Positions 27,729 to 36,646 of a DNA stretch of 64,000 bases are shown here, piece after piece. Both the position numbers and the translations under genes were made by a program. Under the pieces are notes generated by a model. The model was not told where the DNA came from. It searched no databases and saw nothing but the letters and a program-made list of their open reading frames with translations. The stretch covers positions 1 through 64,000 of the forward strand of contig NZ_QVTE01000004.1 of NCBI RefSeq assembly GCF_003429095.1, read 5' to 3'. The first letter of the stretch is position 1, and the number at the start of each line of letters is the position of its first letter. The DNA is from Peribacillus saganii. GTDB taxonomy: Bacteria; Bacillota; Bacilli; Bacillales; DSM-1321.

Positions 27729-28117
27729 AGGATTACTATCAGCTTAATGAGAGGCCTAGCCGCTGGTTTTCAGCCTACTTTGGAAATCTAATTAACTATC
27801 GCTTTCAGGAACCGGATAGCTCTTTGATTGTTATGGAAGGGCTCGAACTTTTGATAAAAAATGAATGCCAGACAATTGAAATTCAGGAATGGAGGCAGTC
27901 CTGGCAGAAGGAATTGTCAAGCTGGAAAGCATGGGAGCAAAAGAAAAACGGCCGGCAGGTGATCTTTATCGGGACAGACATCTCAAAGGGAATAGTCCCT
28001 GTTGATCCGAACGAAAGAAAATGGAGAGACCTTACCGGCTGGGCTTATCAGGACCTGGCAGCTGCATGTGACCGGGTTGATCTGATATGGTATGGGTTAG
28101 GAACGCAATTAAAATAA
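27680..28117 (+). CDS. Short diverged CobU-like protein
   Basis: A 145-residue paralogue of CobU. The P-loop is altered but recognisable (GGAFNGKSQW, residues 6-15). The middle part including the guanylylated His is shortened or lost. The C-terminus GIVPVDPNERKWRDLTGWAY matches the CobU motif after the second Walker region better than the full-length copy does. It follows GGAGGG and overlaps cobC by 49 bases. It may bind nucleotide and assist CobU, or carry only one of the two CobU activities. Confidence 0.72.
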   Translation: MHFITGGAFNGKSQWVKDYYQLNERPSRWFSAYFGNLINYRFQEPDSSLIVMEGLELLIKNECQTIEIQEWRQSWQKELSSWKAWEQKKNGRQVIFIGTDISKGIVPVDPNERKWRDLTGWAYQDLAAACDRVDLIWYGLGTQLK

Positions 28118-28130
28118 AGGGGGATATCGC

Positions 28131-28715
28131 ATGAGAATTTATACACGTACAGGTGATCAAGGGAAAACAAGCTTAATCGGCGGCAGAGTCGATAAAGATG
28201 ATATAAGGGTTGAAGCATACGGTACGGTAGATGAGGTTAATTGCTTCGTGGGGCAGGCTCTCGCTGAGCTTGATCCCAAGAGGTTCAAAGATATCATTGT
28301 AGACCTTGAAAAAATACAGCATGAATTGTTTGATTGTGGAGGGGACCTGGCAAATGTCTCAGACAAACGGCCGATGAAGCTAAAGGATGAAGCGGTGGAT
28401 TACCTGGAAGCAAGGATTGATGAATTAATAAAGGAAGCTCCAGAGCTTGAAAGATTTATCCTTCCAGGAGGCAGCAAGCCGTCAGCCTCCGTCCATATTG
28501 CCCGGACTGTCACCCGGCGTGCTGAACGTTTGGTTGTGAGTTTGATGAAAACGGACGATAGCCTCCCTCAGGTAACATTGAAGTTTTTAAATCGTTTGTC
28601 TGATTATTTCTTTGCACTGGCAAGGGTCATTAATTTCAGGCTTAATGTCAAAGACGTGGAATATGTCAGAAGTGCAAAGGTCTTCCGGGATGGAAAGCGA
28701 AAGGAAGATAAATAA
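28131..28715 (+). CDS. pduO: PduO-type cob(I)alamin adenosyltransferase
   Basis: A 194-residue PduO/MMAB-family enzyme that transfers the adenosyl group from ATP to cob(I)alamin or cobinamide. N-terminal ATP-binding motif YTRTGDQGKTSLIGG (residues 4-18), then VEAYGTVDEVNCFVG, FILPGGSKPSASVHIARTV with the VTRRAERL arginine motif, and LNRLSDYFFALAR. Full length. The ATG follows AAGGGGG. It gives the adenosyl form needed by the riboswitch and by downstream enzymes. Confidence 0.95.
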   Translation: MRIYTRTGDQGKTSLIGGRVDKDDIRVEAYGTVDEVNCFVGQALAELDPKRFKDIIVDLEKIQHELFDCGGDLANVSDKRPMKLKDEAVDYLEARIDELIKEAPELERFILPGGSKPSASVHIARTVTRRAERLVVSLMKTDDSLPQVTLKFLNRLSDYFFALARVINFRLNVKDVEYVRSAKVFRDGKRKEDK

Positions 28716-29201
28716 ATGACAGCCAGGAAGGCAGCTATTATTGCGTTATTTATCGCCCTTTCGACGGTCGGGGCCGCCATCAAAATCCCGGCCGTAGTGG
28801 GCAGCGTTGCCCTTGATACATTTCCAGCCCTGCTTGCTTCAGCCCTTTTAGGAGTCCCTGCCGGTTCCATAATCGCAGCGCTGGGGCATATTGTTTCTGC
28901 CATTATTGGCGGAATGCCGCTTGGGCAGCTGCATATAATAATAGCTGTGGAAATGGCAATCATTGTTGGTATTTTTGGTTTTCTTTATCTGAAAGGCAGA
29001 AAAAAGACTGCAGTAGCCGTATTTTTTGTCGGAAACGCACTTATTGCACCATTACCATTTATAATGTTTCTCGGTACCCCATTTTATATTGCTGTTGTCC
29101 CGTCACTTATTGCAGGAGCTTTCATAAATGTAATGGCAGCCTTTTTGGCAATTCCCAGAATTGGCCCAATTCTAAAGAAAAGAACGGCAGCTGGTCGATG
29201 A
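28716..29201 (+). CDS. cblT: ECF transporter substrate-binding (S) component, CblT-like
   Basis: A 161-residue membrane protein with about five or six hydrophobic segments and the ECF S-component look (TARKAAIIALFIALSTVGAAI near the N-terminus, with an A-x-x-x-A helix). It starts directly after the pduO stop and overlaps cblS by four bases. In Geobacillus and Listeria the CblT/CblS pair imports and phosphorylates alpha-ribazole; the identical pairing here supports that role. No ECF ATPase or T component is adjacent, so it must use shared ones. Confidence 0.85.
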   Translation: MTARKAAIIALFIALSTVGAAIKIPAVVGSVALDTFPALLASALLGVPAGSIIAALGHIVSAIIGGMPLGQLHIIIAVEMAIIVGIFGFLYLKGRKKTAVAVFFVGNALIAPLPFIMFLGTPFYIAVVPSLIAGAFINVMAAFLAIPRIGPILKKRTAAGR

Positions 29202-29926
29202 GAGACATCATTATAACCCCATTGGATGAAGCTGCTTCGTTAGTTATTGCCGCAGATAATAGCGGGGGAATCGGAATGAAACCTGATGATATTATTTCAG
29301 TGCCATATGAAGTTCTGGGATATTACAGTACAAGAGTTGCGCTAATGGAATGCATGGCTGTTGGCGGTAATCCGATGACTGTGGTCTTGCAAAATTTCTG
29401 CGGTCAGGAAGCGTGGAATGCGGTTATATCAGGTGCCCATCAAGCTTTGAACGAGCTGGATATACAGGGAGTCACCATTACGGGAAGTACAGAAAGTAAC
29501 TTCGAGCTTTTGCAATCTGCCCTTGGGGCAATAGTAATCGGAAAGAAAGCGAATCAAGTTAACCTTAAGACAGAACTGGATTATTCCAATGAGCTAGGGG
29601 TGGCATTAATAGGATTGCCTCTAATAGGAGATGAAGTGATTCAGTATAAAAGCCAGGTGGCGCCATTATCACTTTTCAGATTTTTATGTGAACATGCAGA
29701 TGTGGAAGCTGTCATCCCGGTCGGGTCAAGAGGTGTACTTTTTGAATTGAATCAGGTGTTTCCATGTGCTCTATTAAACAGAAGGCAGATACACACGGAA
29801 GTGGTCATTGAGAAGTCTTCAGGGCCGTCCACCTGTTTTATTGCTGTTTTTAAAAAGGATGCTATTGATCAAATTAAGGCTATGGCGGGGTCATATTTTC
29901 ATTCAATTCGAATAAAATCGGAATGA
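29198..29926 (+). CDS. cblS: Alpha-ribazole kinase, CblS-like
   Basis: A 242-residue protein of the AIR-synthase/ThiL-like kinase fold. Visible parts include LVIAADNSGGIGMKPDD (residues about 14-30), the MECMAVGGNPMTVVLQNFCG stretch and GVTITGSTESNFE. CblS phosphorylates alpha-ribazole to alpha-ribazole phosphate for CobS. It overlaps cblT (ATGA), which supports the pair assignment. It is the last gene of the corrinoid operon. Confidence 0.85.
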   Translation: MRDIIITPLDEAASLVIAADNSGGIGMKPDDIISVPYEVLGYYSTRVALMECMAVGGNPMTVVLQNFCGQEAWNAVISGAHQALNELDIQGVTITGSTESNFELLQSALGAIVIGKKANQVNLKTELDYSNELGVALIGLPLIGDEVIQYKSQVAPLSLFRFLCEHADVEAVIPVGSRGVLFELNQVFPCALLNRRQIHTEVVIEKSSGPSTCFIAVFKKDAIDQIKAMAGSYFHSIRIKSE

Positions 29927-30342
29927 ATCTAAAGAACATCTTGCTTGGTTGCTGTGAAGATGGCTGGCAAGTAAAATGGGAGTAATCTTCTTTTTTTAGA
30001 TAGTAAACTCCCAAATTCGGCAAGTAAACTGCAGATTTTGGACAGTAAAACTGTGGACCAATAAATAGGCAGCTTTATAGCCGGTATTTTTTAAATCAAA
30101 GGATAGTAAATATTCAGTTTTTGCGGCTCTGACCATATATTTACGGTGAAAAAGTTTCATTTCAGTTGTTTTTCCATGAAAAAAGGAGCCCGGGCAATTA
30201 ACCCGGCTCCTTTTTCTCACTTATCGTAGTTCATAATGAAACGCCGATCTCGCTATTTCTATATAAATTGGCAGATCGCTCTTTTACAAATATTTAATTG
30301 ATTATATAGATTTTCCTTAACTGTATCCCAATTGGTAAATGG
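29927..30342. other. Intergenic region between the corrinoid and phosphonate operons
   Basis: No gene seen in 416 bases. The AGTAAACT word repeats loosely around 30002-30048. The only clear structure is the terminator hairpin at 30180-30215, shared by the two convergent operons. Confidence 0.6.
30180..30215. terminator. Bidirectional terminator between cblS and phnE
   Basis: AAAAAGGAGCC-GGG and CCC-GGCTCCTTTTT form a GC-rich stem with a C bulge and short loop; A- and T-runs on both sides let it act on both strands. Confidence 0.88.
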
Positions 30343-31203
30343 CTACCTTGCTGCTCTTCTAAATCCTTCAGAGATTGCATCAGCAATGGCAACCAGGATG
30401 AGATAGCAGATAAGAATTAGCGTGATATCAGTATAATTGAAAAAGCTCATGCTCAATTTAAATTGTTGTCCCAGTCCACCTGCGCCGACAAATCCCACAA
30501 TGATTGAAGTACGCATGATCACTTCCCAGCGGTATAGGATATAGGTCAAGAACTTCGGCATTACTGCTGGGATGACACCGTAAAACAAGATTTGGGCATT
30601 AGATGCACCGCTTGATGCCAAGTTACGTATCGGCTTCATATCGATATCCTCAATTATCTCAGCAAAAAGTTTTCCAAGGATGCCAAAATTGTGAAGGGCC
30701 AGTGCCAGGGCTCCTGGAAGGATACCGGGTTTTAGAATAAAGACAATGACCATCGCCCAGACTAGCTCAGGGATGGCTCTTGAAAAAACATATATACCCC
30801 TTATAATCCAAAATAATATCCAGCGATACCAGCGCTTTGAAAGTGTTAAGGTTCCGTCTGCTACATTGCGGTCAGCCGGGATAACGGTCAGAAGGGCAGT
30901 CACTGTTGCAAAACCGGCTGCCATTACGCTCATTTGCAGTGTCTCGTATGTCAGCTTTAGAGCATGGATCCAGCTTTCTTTATTTGTGAAGGCAGGATCG
31001 TTATCACCGATACCCGCTAAGCTGCTAAGGAATTTCTTGGCAAACAGGTAATTTTCTTCGGTGAAAAGCCCAAAGAAACTGGCGTTTTCAGCGATGAAAA
31101 TATATCCCCATGAAGCAGCCAATAAGCAAAATACGGACAAAACCGAAAAAGTAACGAATGTAAAGGAACGTTTCTTCTTTGGATAAGACAGCGTCTTTTT
31201 CAT
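30343..31203 (-). CDS. phnE: Phosphonate-type ABC transporter permease (second PhnE)
   Basis: A 286-residue permease with about six membrane segments. The binding-protein-dependent transport (EAA) motif is seen around NLASSGASNAQILFYGVIPA, followed by FVGAGGLGQQFKLSM. It is the last gene of phnD-phnC-phnE-phnE and overlaps the other permease by four bases. Paired PhnE proteins are normal in Bacillaceae phosphonate/phosphite importers. No C-P lyase genes are nearby. Confidence 0.9.
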   Translation of the reverse strand: MKKTLSYPKKKRSFTFVTFSVLSVFCLLAASWGYIFIAENASFFGLFTEENYLFAKKFLSSLAGIGDNDPAFTNKESWIHALKLTYETLQMSVMAAGFATVTALLTVIPADRNVADGTLTLSKRWYRWILFWIIRGIYVFSRAIPELVWAMVIVFILKPGILPGALALALHNFGILGKLFAEIIEDIDMKPIRNLASSGASNAQILFYGVIPAVMPKFLTYILYRWEVIMRTSIIVGFVGAGGLGQQFKLSMSFFNYTDITLILICYLILVAIADAISEGFRRAAR

Positions 31204-32000
31204 AGAACCATCCGCTTTCTTAATAAATTGCTCCAGGCATCAATCAGGACCACCAGTGCTATCAGGAAAAATAAAAATGTCCAAACCTCATCATACTGGA
31301 GATCTGACAGTGACAGCTGGATTTGGTAACCAAGTCCGCCAAGACCGACAAAGCTCATAATGGCTGATGAACGAACCGAACATTCAAACCTGTACATCAC
31401 ATAGCTGATGATATTGGCACGGACCAGTGGCAAATAACCATACAGTAGGGTTTGCAGCTTTGAAGCTCCTGCTGTTTCCAGAGCCTTAATTGGCTCCTCA
31501 GGAATATCATTCAGCATATCGGCAAAAATTTTCCCCAGTATGCCACCGTACGGAATGCCAAGCGCAAAAACTGCAGCAAAAGGTGACAGGCCAATCGCTG
31601 CAACAAACAGCCAGGCCCAAACCAGCTCATGGATAGCCCTGGTAAATCCCAGGATGCCACGGAAAAATCCTGATACTGCAAACAGGTTAAATCTGGAAGT
31701 GGACAATACCCCAGAGGCCAAAATCCCAAAGAAAAAGGCTAGAATGATGGCGATTGACATCCCGGCTACTGCGTAAACAAGAGTTATCCAGGTGGACTCC
31801 AGCGCCAGGATCAAAATTTCAGGCGAAAGATCGGGAGCAAGCAGCGCTTGAAATATCTGTTTTGTCGTTACTCCTCCGCCAGGATGAAGAAGGTCAGCGT
31901 TCCATTGAACCGAGAAAAGGCTCCATACAAAAATCAGTATTAATAGAAGGGTGAGCAGCGACTTTTTATAGTAAGTAAGGAAATATAAAAACTTACCCAT
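31200..32000 (-). CDS. phnE: Phosphonate-type ABC transporter permease (first PhnE)
   Basis: A 266-residue permease with about six membrane segments. The EAA loop reads KALETAGASKLQTLLYGYLP, followed by FVGLGGLGYQIQLSL. It overlaps phnC by eight bases and the second permease by four. It shares the overall plan of its neighbour but is clearly diverged, so the two probably form a heterodimer. Confidence 0.9.
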   Translation of the reverse strand: MGKFLYFLTYYKKSLLTLLLILIFVWSLFSVQWNADLLHPGGGVTTKQIFQALLAPDLSPEILILALESTWITLVYAVAGMSIAIILAFFFGILASGVLSTSRFNLFAVSGFFRGILGFTRAIHELVWAWLFVAAIGLSPFAAVFALGIPYGGILGKIFADMLNDIPEEPIKALETAGASKLQTLLYGYLPLVRANIISYVMYRFECSVRSSAIMSFVGLGGLGYQIQLSLSDLQYDEVWTFLFFLIALVVLIDAWSNLLRKRMVL

Positions 32001-32751
32001 CCTTTGCCTCCCCTTTTAGCGCGTAAAGATTTGCCAAAAGAGAATCAGTAACATGTTCTGAAGGGAGGTCAAAGAAAATTTCCCCATCCCTTAAGGCGAT
32101 AATCCGGGAAAAGTACTTTTTTGCATACTCAACAGAATGGAGGCTGACAATCAATGTTTGCTTTTTGTCTTTCACCAGTTCTGTCATCAATGACAAAATA
32201 TCCTCTGCCCGTGCCGGGTCAAGCGATGCAACAGGCTCATCTGCCAAAATTACCTCAGGATTCTGGACGAGCAGGCGGGCAAGGGCCACGCGCTGCTGTT
32301 CGCCTCCAGACAACCGGGAAGTCTGTTCATACATTTTATCCAAAAGCCCTACCTGATTCAGTGCTCTTGCTGCGGTTTCCTTTTCTATGGGAAAAAGCAG
32401 GGAAATCAGCGATTTGAAAAATCCCCATTCACCGAGTTTACCTGCGAGCACGTTCTGAATGACGGGAAGGGATGCAATTAAATCAAATTGCTGACGGATT
32501 ACCCCGATCTTCCTGGAACGAATATTTCTTTTTTGATAGTTAACAATTGATTTTCCATCCAGTAAATATTCCCCGCTATCAGCGTTTGTGATTCCAGCCA
32601 GGATATTAAGAAGAGTGGACTTTCCTGCCCCGCTGGGCCCAATCAATGCGATATGCTCACCTTTATTGATAATAAAAGAAAGGGAAGATAATGCTATCTT
32701 CCGCTCGAAATGCTTTGCTATATTGTTCATTTTGATAATGGATTCAGACAT
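31993..32751 (-). CDS. phnC: Phosphonate-type ABC transporter ATP-binding protein
   Basis: A 252-residue ABC ATPase. Walker A GPSGAGKSTL is at residues about 37-46, signature LSGGEQQRVALARLL at about 143-157, Walker B EVILADEPVASLDP next. The IGVIRQQFDLI Q-loop stretch is typical of PhnC. It sits ten bases after phnD. It energises the two PhnE permeases. Confidence 0.92.
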   Translation of the reverse strand: MSESIIKMNNIAKHFERKIALSSLSFIINKGEHIALIGPSGAGKSTLLNILAGITNADSGEYLLDGKSIVNYQKRNIRSRKIGVIRQQFDLIASLPVIQNVLAGKLGEWGFFKSLISLLFPIEKETAARALNQVGLLDKMYEQTSRLSGGEQQRVALARLLVQNPEVILADEPVASLDPARAEDILSLMTELVKDKKQTLIVSLHSVEYAKKYFSRIIALRDGEIFFDLPSEHVTDSLLANLYALKGEAKDG

Positions 32752-32761
32752 TCATGTTCAC

Positions 32762-33667
32762 CTACTTGATGATCTTGAGTTCTTTTGCAACTTCCTCAAT
32801 CGCTTTGTAATTGTCATTGTTTGTTTCAATGAAAGAATCAGAACCGAATAATGACATGATTTCCTCTTGCTCCCCGTTTATAGAGAGAAGTGCTTGTTTC
32901 ACTTTGTCCTTCGCGTCGTTTCCGAACTTCTCACTGACATCGTTAATGGTCCAATTATAATCAAAATAAGCAGGGGTGGTATGGATTACTTTCACTTTAT
33001 TAGTATCTACAAGTTTTTCGTCAATCGCGCTTTTCCACACTTGCTCATTTAAAGCACCGGCCTGGAATGCGCCAGATTCAACAAGCTTATAAGTTTTATC
33101 ATGGGATCCTGAAAAGTTAGGCGCCCCATTTAAATCTTTATCCGGGCTGATTCCTGCCTGCTCCATAAAATAACGAGGCATTAAATGTCCGGAAGTTGAA
33201 CTCTCACTGCCAAATGTAAAACTTTTTCCTTTAACATCTTCTAACTTAGTGATGGCTGTCTCGCTATTAGCGATATACACAGAATGGAATTCCTTGTCCA
33301 TCGGTCTCTGCGCAATGGCTTCCGCTTCAGGCACCAAGCTGCGCGCCTGAACGCCAGTCAATCCGCCAAACCAGGCAAGCTGGATTTCGCCTCGTTCAAA
33401 GGCGGTAACTAAAGCTGCATAATCTACAGACGGCACATACTCAACCTGGAAGCCGGTTTCCTTGCTTAAATAGTCAGCAAGTTCCCCCATGCTTCTATTT
33501 AAATCTGCAGCATTCTGGTCTGGGATCGCACCTATTTTAAAAACAGCATCTGTTTTTTTACTGTCTTTTTCCTTTTCGGCATCCTGGCCTTCTTCTTTTG
33601 TGCCACATGCTGATAAAATGGCGCTAAGCAGAACCAAACATAAGAAAATAGATAATAATTTTTTCAT
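32762..33667 (-). CDS. phnD: Phosphonate-type ABC transporter substrate-binding lipoprotein
   Basis: A 301-residue lipoprotein with lipobox LSAC (Cys at about residue 21). The mature domain is PhnD-like: IGAIPDQNAADLNRSMGELA, then FGGLTGVQARSLVP and FGSESSTSGHLMPRYF, where the anion ligand is usually held by Ser/Thr residues. Ligand could be phosphonate, phosphite or phosphate ester. It is the first gene of the operon. A small inverted repeat lies 26 bases upstream of its start. Confidence 0.9.
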   Translation of the reverse strand: MKKLLSIFLCLVLLSAILSACGTKEEGQDAEKEKDSKKTDAVFKIGAIPDQNAADLNRSMGELADYLSKETGFQVEYVPSVDYAALVTAFERGEIQLAWFGGLTGVQARSLVPEAEAIAQRPMDKEFHSVYIANSETAITKLEDVKGKSFTFGSESSTSGHLMPRYFMEQAGISPDKDLNGAPNFSGSHDKTYKLVESGAFQAGALNEQVWKSAIDEKLVDTNKVKVIHTTPAYFDYNWTINDVSEKFGNDAKDKVKQALLSINGEQEEIMSLFGSDSFIETNNDNYKAIEEVAKELKIIK

Positions 33668-33692
33668 AATTAAAAACCTTCCTTATTAGTTT

Positions 33693-33710
33693 ATAGGTTT
33701 TTACACCTAT
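33693..33710. promoter_or_regulatory. Inverted repeat upstream of phnD
   Basis: ATAGGT and ACCTAT are separated by six bases, 26-43 bases before the phnD start. It is placed like an operator near the transcription start. The regulator is unknown. Confidence 0.35.
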
Positions 33711-33938
33711 CAAAATTAATATAATTGAACTACCTTATTCTACTAAAAAATGATTCAAAAAGCGAAGGTGGAGCCTTTGTTTTGCCAAGAAAAACGGGAA
33801 GAGCTTAATAATGGAAGAAAAAGGCGGGATTGGTCTATGATTAAATAAATGTTTCTTATAATATTTAGTAAATAATGTAAACCTGAGTGATACTGAAGAT
33901 TAACAGGCTGAAAATAAAGAAAAAGGGTGGAGTATCAT

Positions 33939-34604
33939 ATGTGCGGACGCTATAATCTTTTTTCGGATTTAACGAAACTGTATGAACGATTTGAACTGGC
34001 AGAGCTTGCAGATGTCGACTTTGCTGCCCGTTATAATATAGCACCCAGCCAGGAAGTAATTGCTGTTGTACGGGGGTCCAAGGGGAATAAAGGCGGTTTT
34101 TTAAAATGGGGGCTGGTCCCATCCTGGGCAAGCGATCCGAAAATCGGCTATAAAATGATTAACGCCAGAGCCGAAACCCTTGGTGAGAAGGCAAGCTTTA
34201 AACGTCTTTTATCCAGAAGGCGATGTCTTATTCCGGCGGATGGATTTTACGAATGGAAACAGATTGAGAAGCTTAAGCAGCCATTCCATATCCGGCTGAA
34301 AAGCGGGGAGCCGTTTGCCTTCGCCGGTCTATGGGACCGCTGGGAGCAGGAAGGGCAAACCATCCACTCCTGCACCATTATCACCACAGAAGCGAATGTA
34401 TTAATGAAAGAGATTCATGACCGGATGCCAGTTATTCTGACTAGAGAGGCTGAAAAAGAATGGCTGAATTCGGAAAATACCGACGGACAGTCAATAAAGC
34501 AGCTGCTTGTGCCATATAACCCGGAAAAGATGGAAGCATATCCTGTCTCACCCCTCGTGAACAGCCCTAAAAATGAAGGGAAGGAAATCCTGAATTCGCT
34601 TTAA
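33939..34604 (+). CDS. SOS response-associated peptidase family protein (YedK/HMCES)
   Basis: A 221-residue SRAP-domain protein that covalently shields abasic sites in single-stranded DNA. It begins MCGRYNLF, so after removal of Met the catalytic Cys2 becomes N-terminal, which fixes the start at 33939. Other conserved parts are ARYNIAPSQ, KWGLVPSWA, INARAET, and the active-site His in HDRMPVIL. GGGTGGAG precedes the ATG. Transcribed alone. Confidence 0.95.
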   Translation: MCGRYNLFSDLTKLYERFELAELADVDFAARYNIAPSQEVIAVVRGSKGNKGGFLKWGLVPSWASDPKIGYKMINARAETLGEKASFKRLLSRRRCLIPADGFYEWKQIEKLKQPFHIRLKSGEPFAFAGLWDRWEQEGQTIHSCTIITTEANVLMKEIHDRMPVILTREAEKEWLNSENTDGQSIKQLLVPYNPEKMEAYPVSPLVNSPKNEGKEILNSL

Positions 34605-34617
34605 GTTTTACGAGCCT

Positions 34618-34674
34618 TTCATTTATTGCCCCATCAGCAGTTTCCAGAGGACAATCATGACGGGGATAATGTTT
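34618..34674 (-). pseudogene. Possible tail of a lost membrane protein downstream of modA
   Basis: Just after the modA stop, one minus-strand frame reads NIIPVMIVLWKLLMGQ and stops. This looks like the last membrane helix of a protein whose remainder is gone, perhaps a permease once following modA. The stretch is very short and could be chance. Confidence 0.25.
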
Positions 34675-34675
34675 A

Positions 34676-35446
34676 TCACTGCAGTCTATTAAACCCGTGC
34701 TTTTCAAGAGCCTCGATAGATTTATCGTCTTGAAGAAAATCAAAGAATAATTCCGCTTCTTTTGGATGGGAACTGTTCTGAATAATTCCCGCTGGATAAA
34801 TGATAGGGGAGTGGCTATTTTTTATAGCCGTTGCAGCAATCCCAGCTTTTTTGGAGATTATAGCATCTGTTTTATAAACAATACTTGCATCGACATTACC
34901 CGTTTCAGCATATGTAAGCGCTTGGCGAACATCTTTGGCATAGACCATTTTATCTGAGAGAATTTCCCAAACATGCAAGGTTTCCAATGTTTCTTTGGCA
35001 TAGGCTCCAGCCGGTACAGATTCCGGTGTACCAATGGAAATTTTTTCTGCTTTGGCGAGATCCTCAAAGCCATGAATTTCTTTTGTCGAACCCGTTGGTA
35101 CTACAATCACAAGTTCATTTCCTACAAGGTCTGCTGCGTTTTCCTTCTTAATCAGACCGTCTTCAACCAGTTTATCAAACTTGTCTTCTGCAGCAGAGAA
35201 AAAGAGGTCAACCGGAGCACCCTGGGTAATTTGCTGTTGAAGTGTGCCTGAGGCACCAAAGTTAAAGTTTAATTTGATACCAGGATGTTCTGCCTCAAAT
35301 GCCTTTTTTATATCATACAAGGCATTTTGCAAACTGGCGGCTGCAGATATTGTTAATTCAGTTTTCCTATCATTTTTTCCAGAACAGCCGCACAGGACAA
35401 GCAATATAAGAATAAATGTCATGATAAAACGGTATCTGACATTCAT
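34676..35446 (-). CDS. modA: Molybdate ABC transporter substrate-binding lipoprotein
   Basis: A 256-residue ModA. It has a signal sequence with lipobox (LVLCGC, Cys at about 21), then ELTISAAASLQNALYDIKKA and FNFGASGTLQQQITQGAPVD, where Ser residues bind molybdate oxygen atoms. Later parts include AETGNVDASIVYKTDA. The ATG follows AGGAGGAGGAGCG. No modB or modC is adjacent: the downstream gene (YedK) is convergent and the upstream 370 bases are repeat sequence, so the permease must be elsewhere or lost. Confidence 0.92.
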   Translation of the reverse strand: MNVRYRFIMTFILILLVLCGCSGKNDRKTELTISAAASLQNALYDIKKAFEAEHPGIKLNFNFGASGTLQQQITQGAPVDLFFSAAEDKFDKLVEDGLIKKENAADLVGNELVIVVPTGSTKEIHGFEDLAKAEKISIGTPESVPAGAYAKETLETLHVWEILSDKMVYAKDVRQALTYAETGNVDASIVYKTDAIISKKAGIAATAIKNSHSPIIYPAGIIQNSSHPKEAELFFDFLQDDKSIEALEKHGFNRLQ

Positions 35447-35576
35447 CGCTCCTCCTCCTTTTTGCCAAATATACAGTCATATATAATTGTAATGACTAAA
35501 AACGAAAAAGAATAGAACCTTTTGTTCTTGTTTAAGAAATTATAAAATTCCTGAGTTGTGGTTAACAAAAGAGTTT

Positions 35577-35812
35577 GTCTATCTCTAGCTCCAGCGCCCA
35601 GCACCGACGCACAGGACAAGGAACGCTACGGCACCGATACATCGCACGAAACAAAGCGTTAGCTTTGTAAGGACGTGCTGGCGTCGATGTTTGGCACAGG
35701 ACGTGCCAGAAGTTAGTCGACGTTCCTTTGTCGGATGTGGGTCAGAACGGCGTTGCCACAGGACATGGCGATCCTAGCCGTTCGTCCTTCGAACAGTGCG
35801 CCTGCGCTTTTG
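35577..35812. repeat. Full copy of dispersed repeat family A
   Basis: A 236-base non-coding unit begins at CTAGCTCCAGCGCC and ends with GCGCCTGCGCTTTTG, so the ends form an imperfect inverted pair. The inside has several GACG/CGTC and CCACAGGA-type words and could fold into a multi-stem RNA or DNA structure. Other copies or pieces are at 17630, 45223, 51708 and 56859. Such repeats are common between genes in Bacillaceae; function unknown. Confidence 0.8.
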
Positions 35813-35814
35813 TT

Positions 35815-36429
35815 TTATTTCTCCTCTTTGCGGTGCCTTGATACAAATTGATTTCCAGTAATCCAGAAACGCCAGAGATAGTCCCTGGCTTCCCCGGAAT
35901 TTTCTATTCCGATCCGCTTTCCTTCCGTTATGCTATGGGGAGGAGTTCCTTCTGCAATAAAGAGAGGAGACTGCCAAAGCGGATGGCCATAGTCCTCCAT
36001 CGAAATTCCAAGCGCTTTTGTCAGCTTGCCCGGGCCATTGGCGATGTTTTTTCCAAAAGCTCCTCGTCTTCTCGCGCTCATTAATTCTGTTCCATATGCT
36101 GGTTCAATTGCCCTGATTAAAACAGCTTCCGGATTAGCCGAACCGCCGCTTACTACATTAACTAGACAATGAGTATGCATGAGGTATGTATAGGCATAAC
36201 CGGAGTCTGCAAACATTATTTCCGTTCTTTTTGTCCTCCGGTTCTCAAAGCTGTGTGCTGCCCTGTCTCCTGGCCCAATATAGGCTTCCGTTTCCACAAT
36301 ATAACCTGCGGCTAGCCCGTCCTCTGCTTCCTTTACAAGAAGGCAGCCAAGCAATTCCTTTGCCAGCTCTAGAGTAGGCCGGTCAAAAAAGTCTCTGGAA
36401 ACTGGTAAAAATGCATGTGGTTTATCCAT
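35815..36429 (-). CDS. mpg: DNA-3-methyladenine glycosylase (AAG/MPG family)
   Basis: A 204-residue base-excision glycosylase that removes alkylated and deaminated purines. Motifs: TLELAKELLGCLLV, IVETEAYIGPGDRAAHSF (residues about 44-61, with the catalytic Glu in VETEAY), MFADSGYAYTYLMHTHCLVN, and AVLIRAIEP. Length is normal. ATG follows AAGGAGG. Monocistronic. Confidence 0.94.
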   Translation of the reverse strand: MDKPHAFLPVSRDFFDRPTLELAKELLGCLLVKEAEDGLAAGYIVETEAYIGPGDRAAHSFENRRTKRTEIMFADSGYAYTYLMHTHCLVNVVSGGSANPEAVLIRAIEPAYGTELMSARRRGAFGKNIANGPGKLTKALGISMEDYGHPLWQSPLFIAEGTPPHSITEGKRIGIENSGEARDYLWRFWITGNQFVSRHRKEEK

Positions 36430-36646
36430 CTTATTTCCTCCTTTTTTGCCCTGCTATTATATACCCTTATGAGTCGATAACAAATTGAATATCGGGATTC
36501 ATGCCCGGTAAGAAAAAACGCTGACTATTTGGATATTTCCAGGATACAAAACTTATTATTCAAACGAAGGGGTCTGATTTTACTAGTGATTGAAAAAAGG
36601 ATAAATGATATCTCATTTTCAAATAATAAATTAGAGGAGGTGACAT

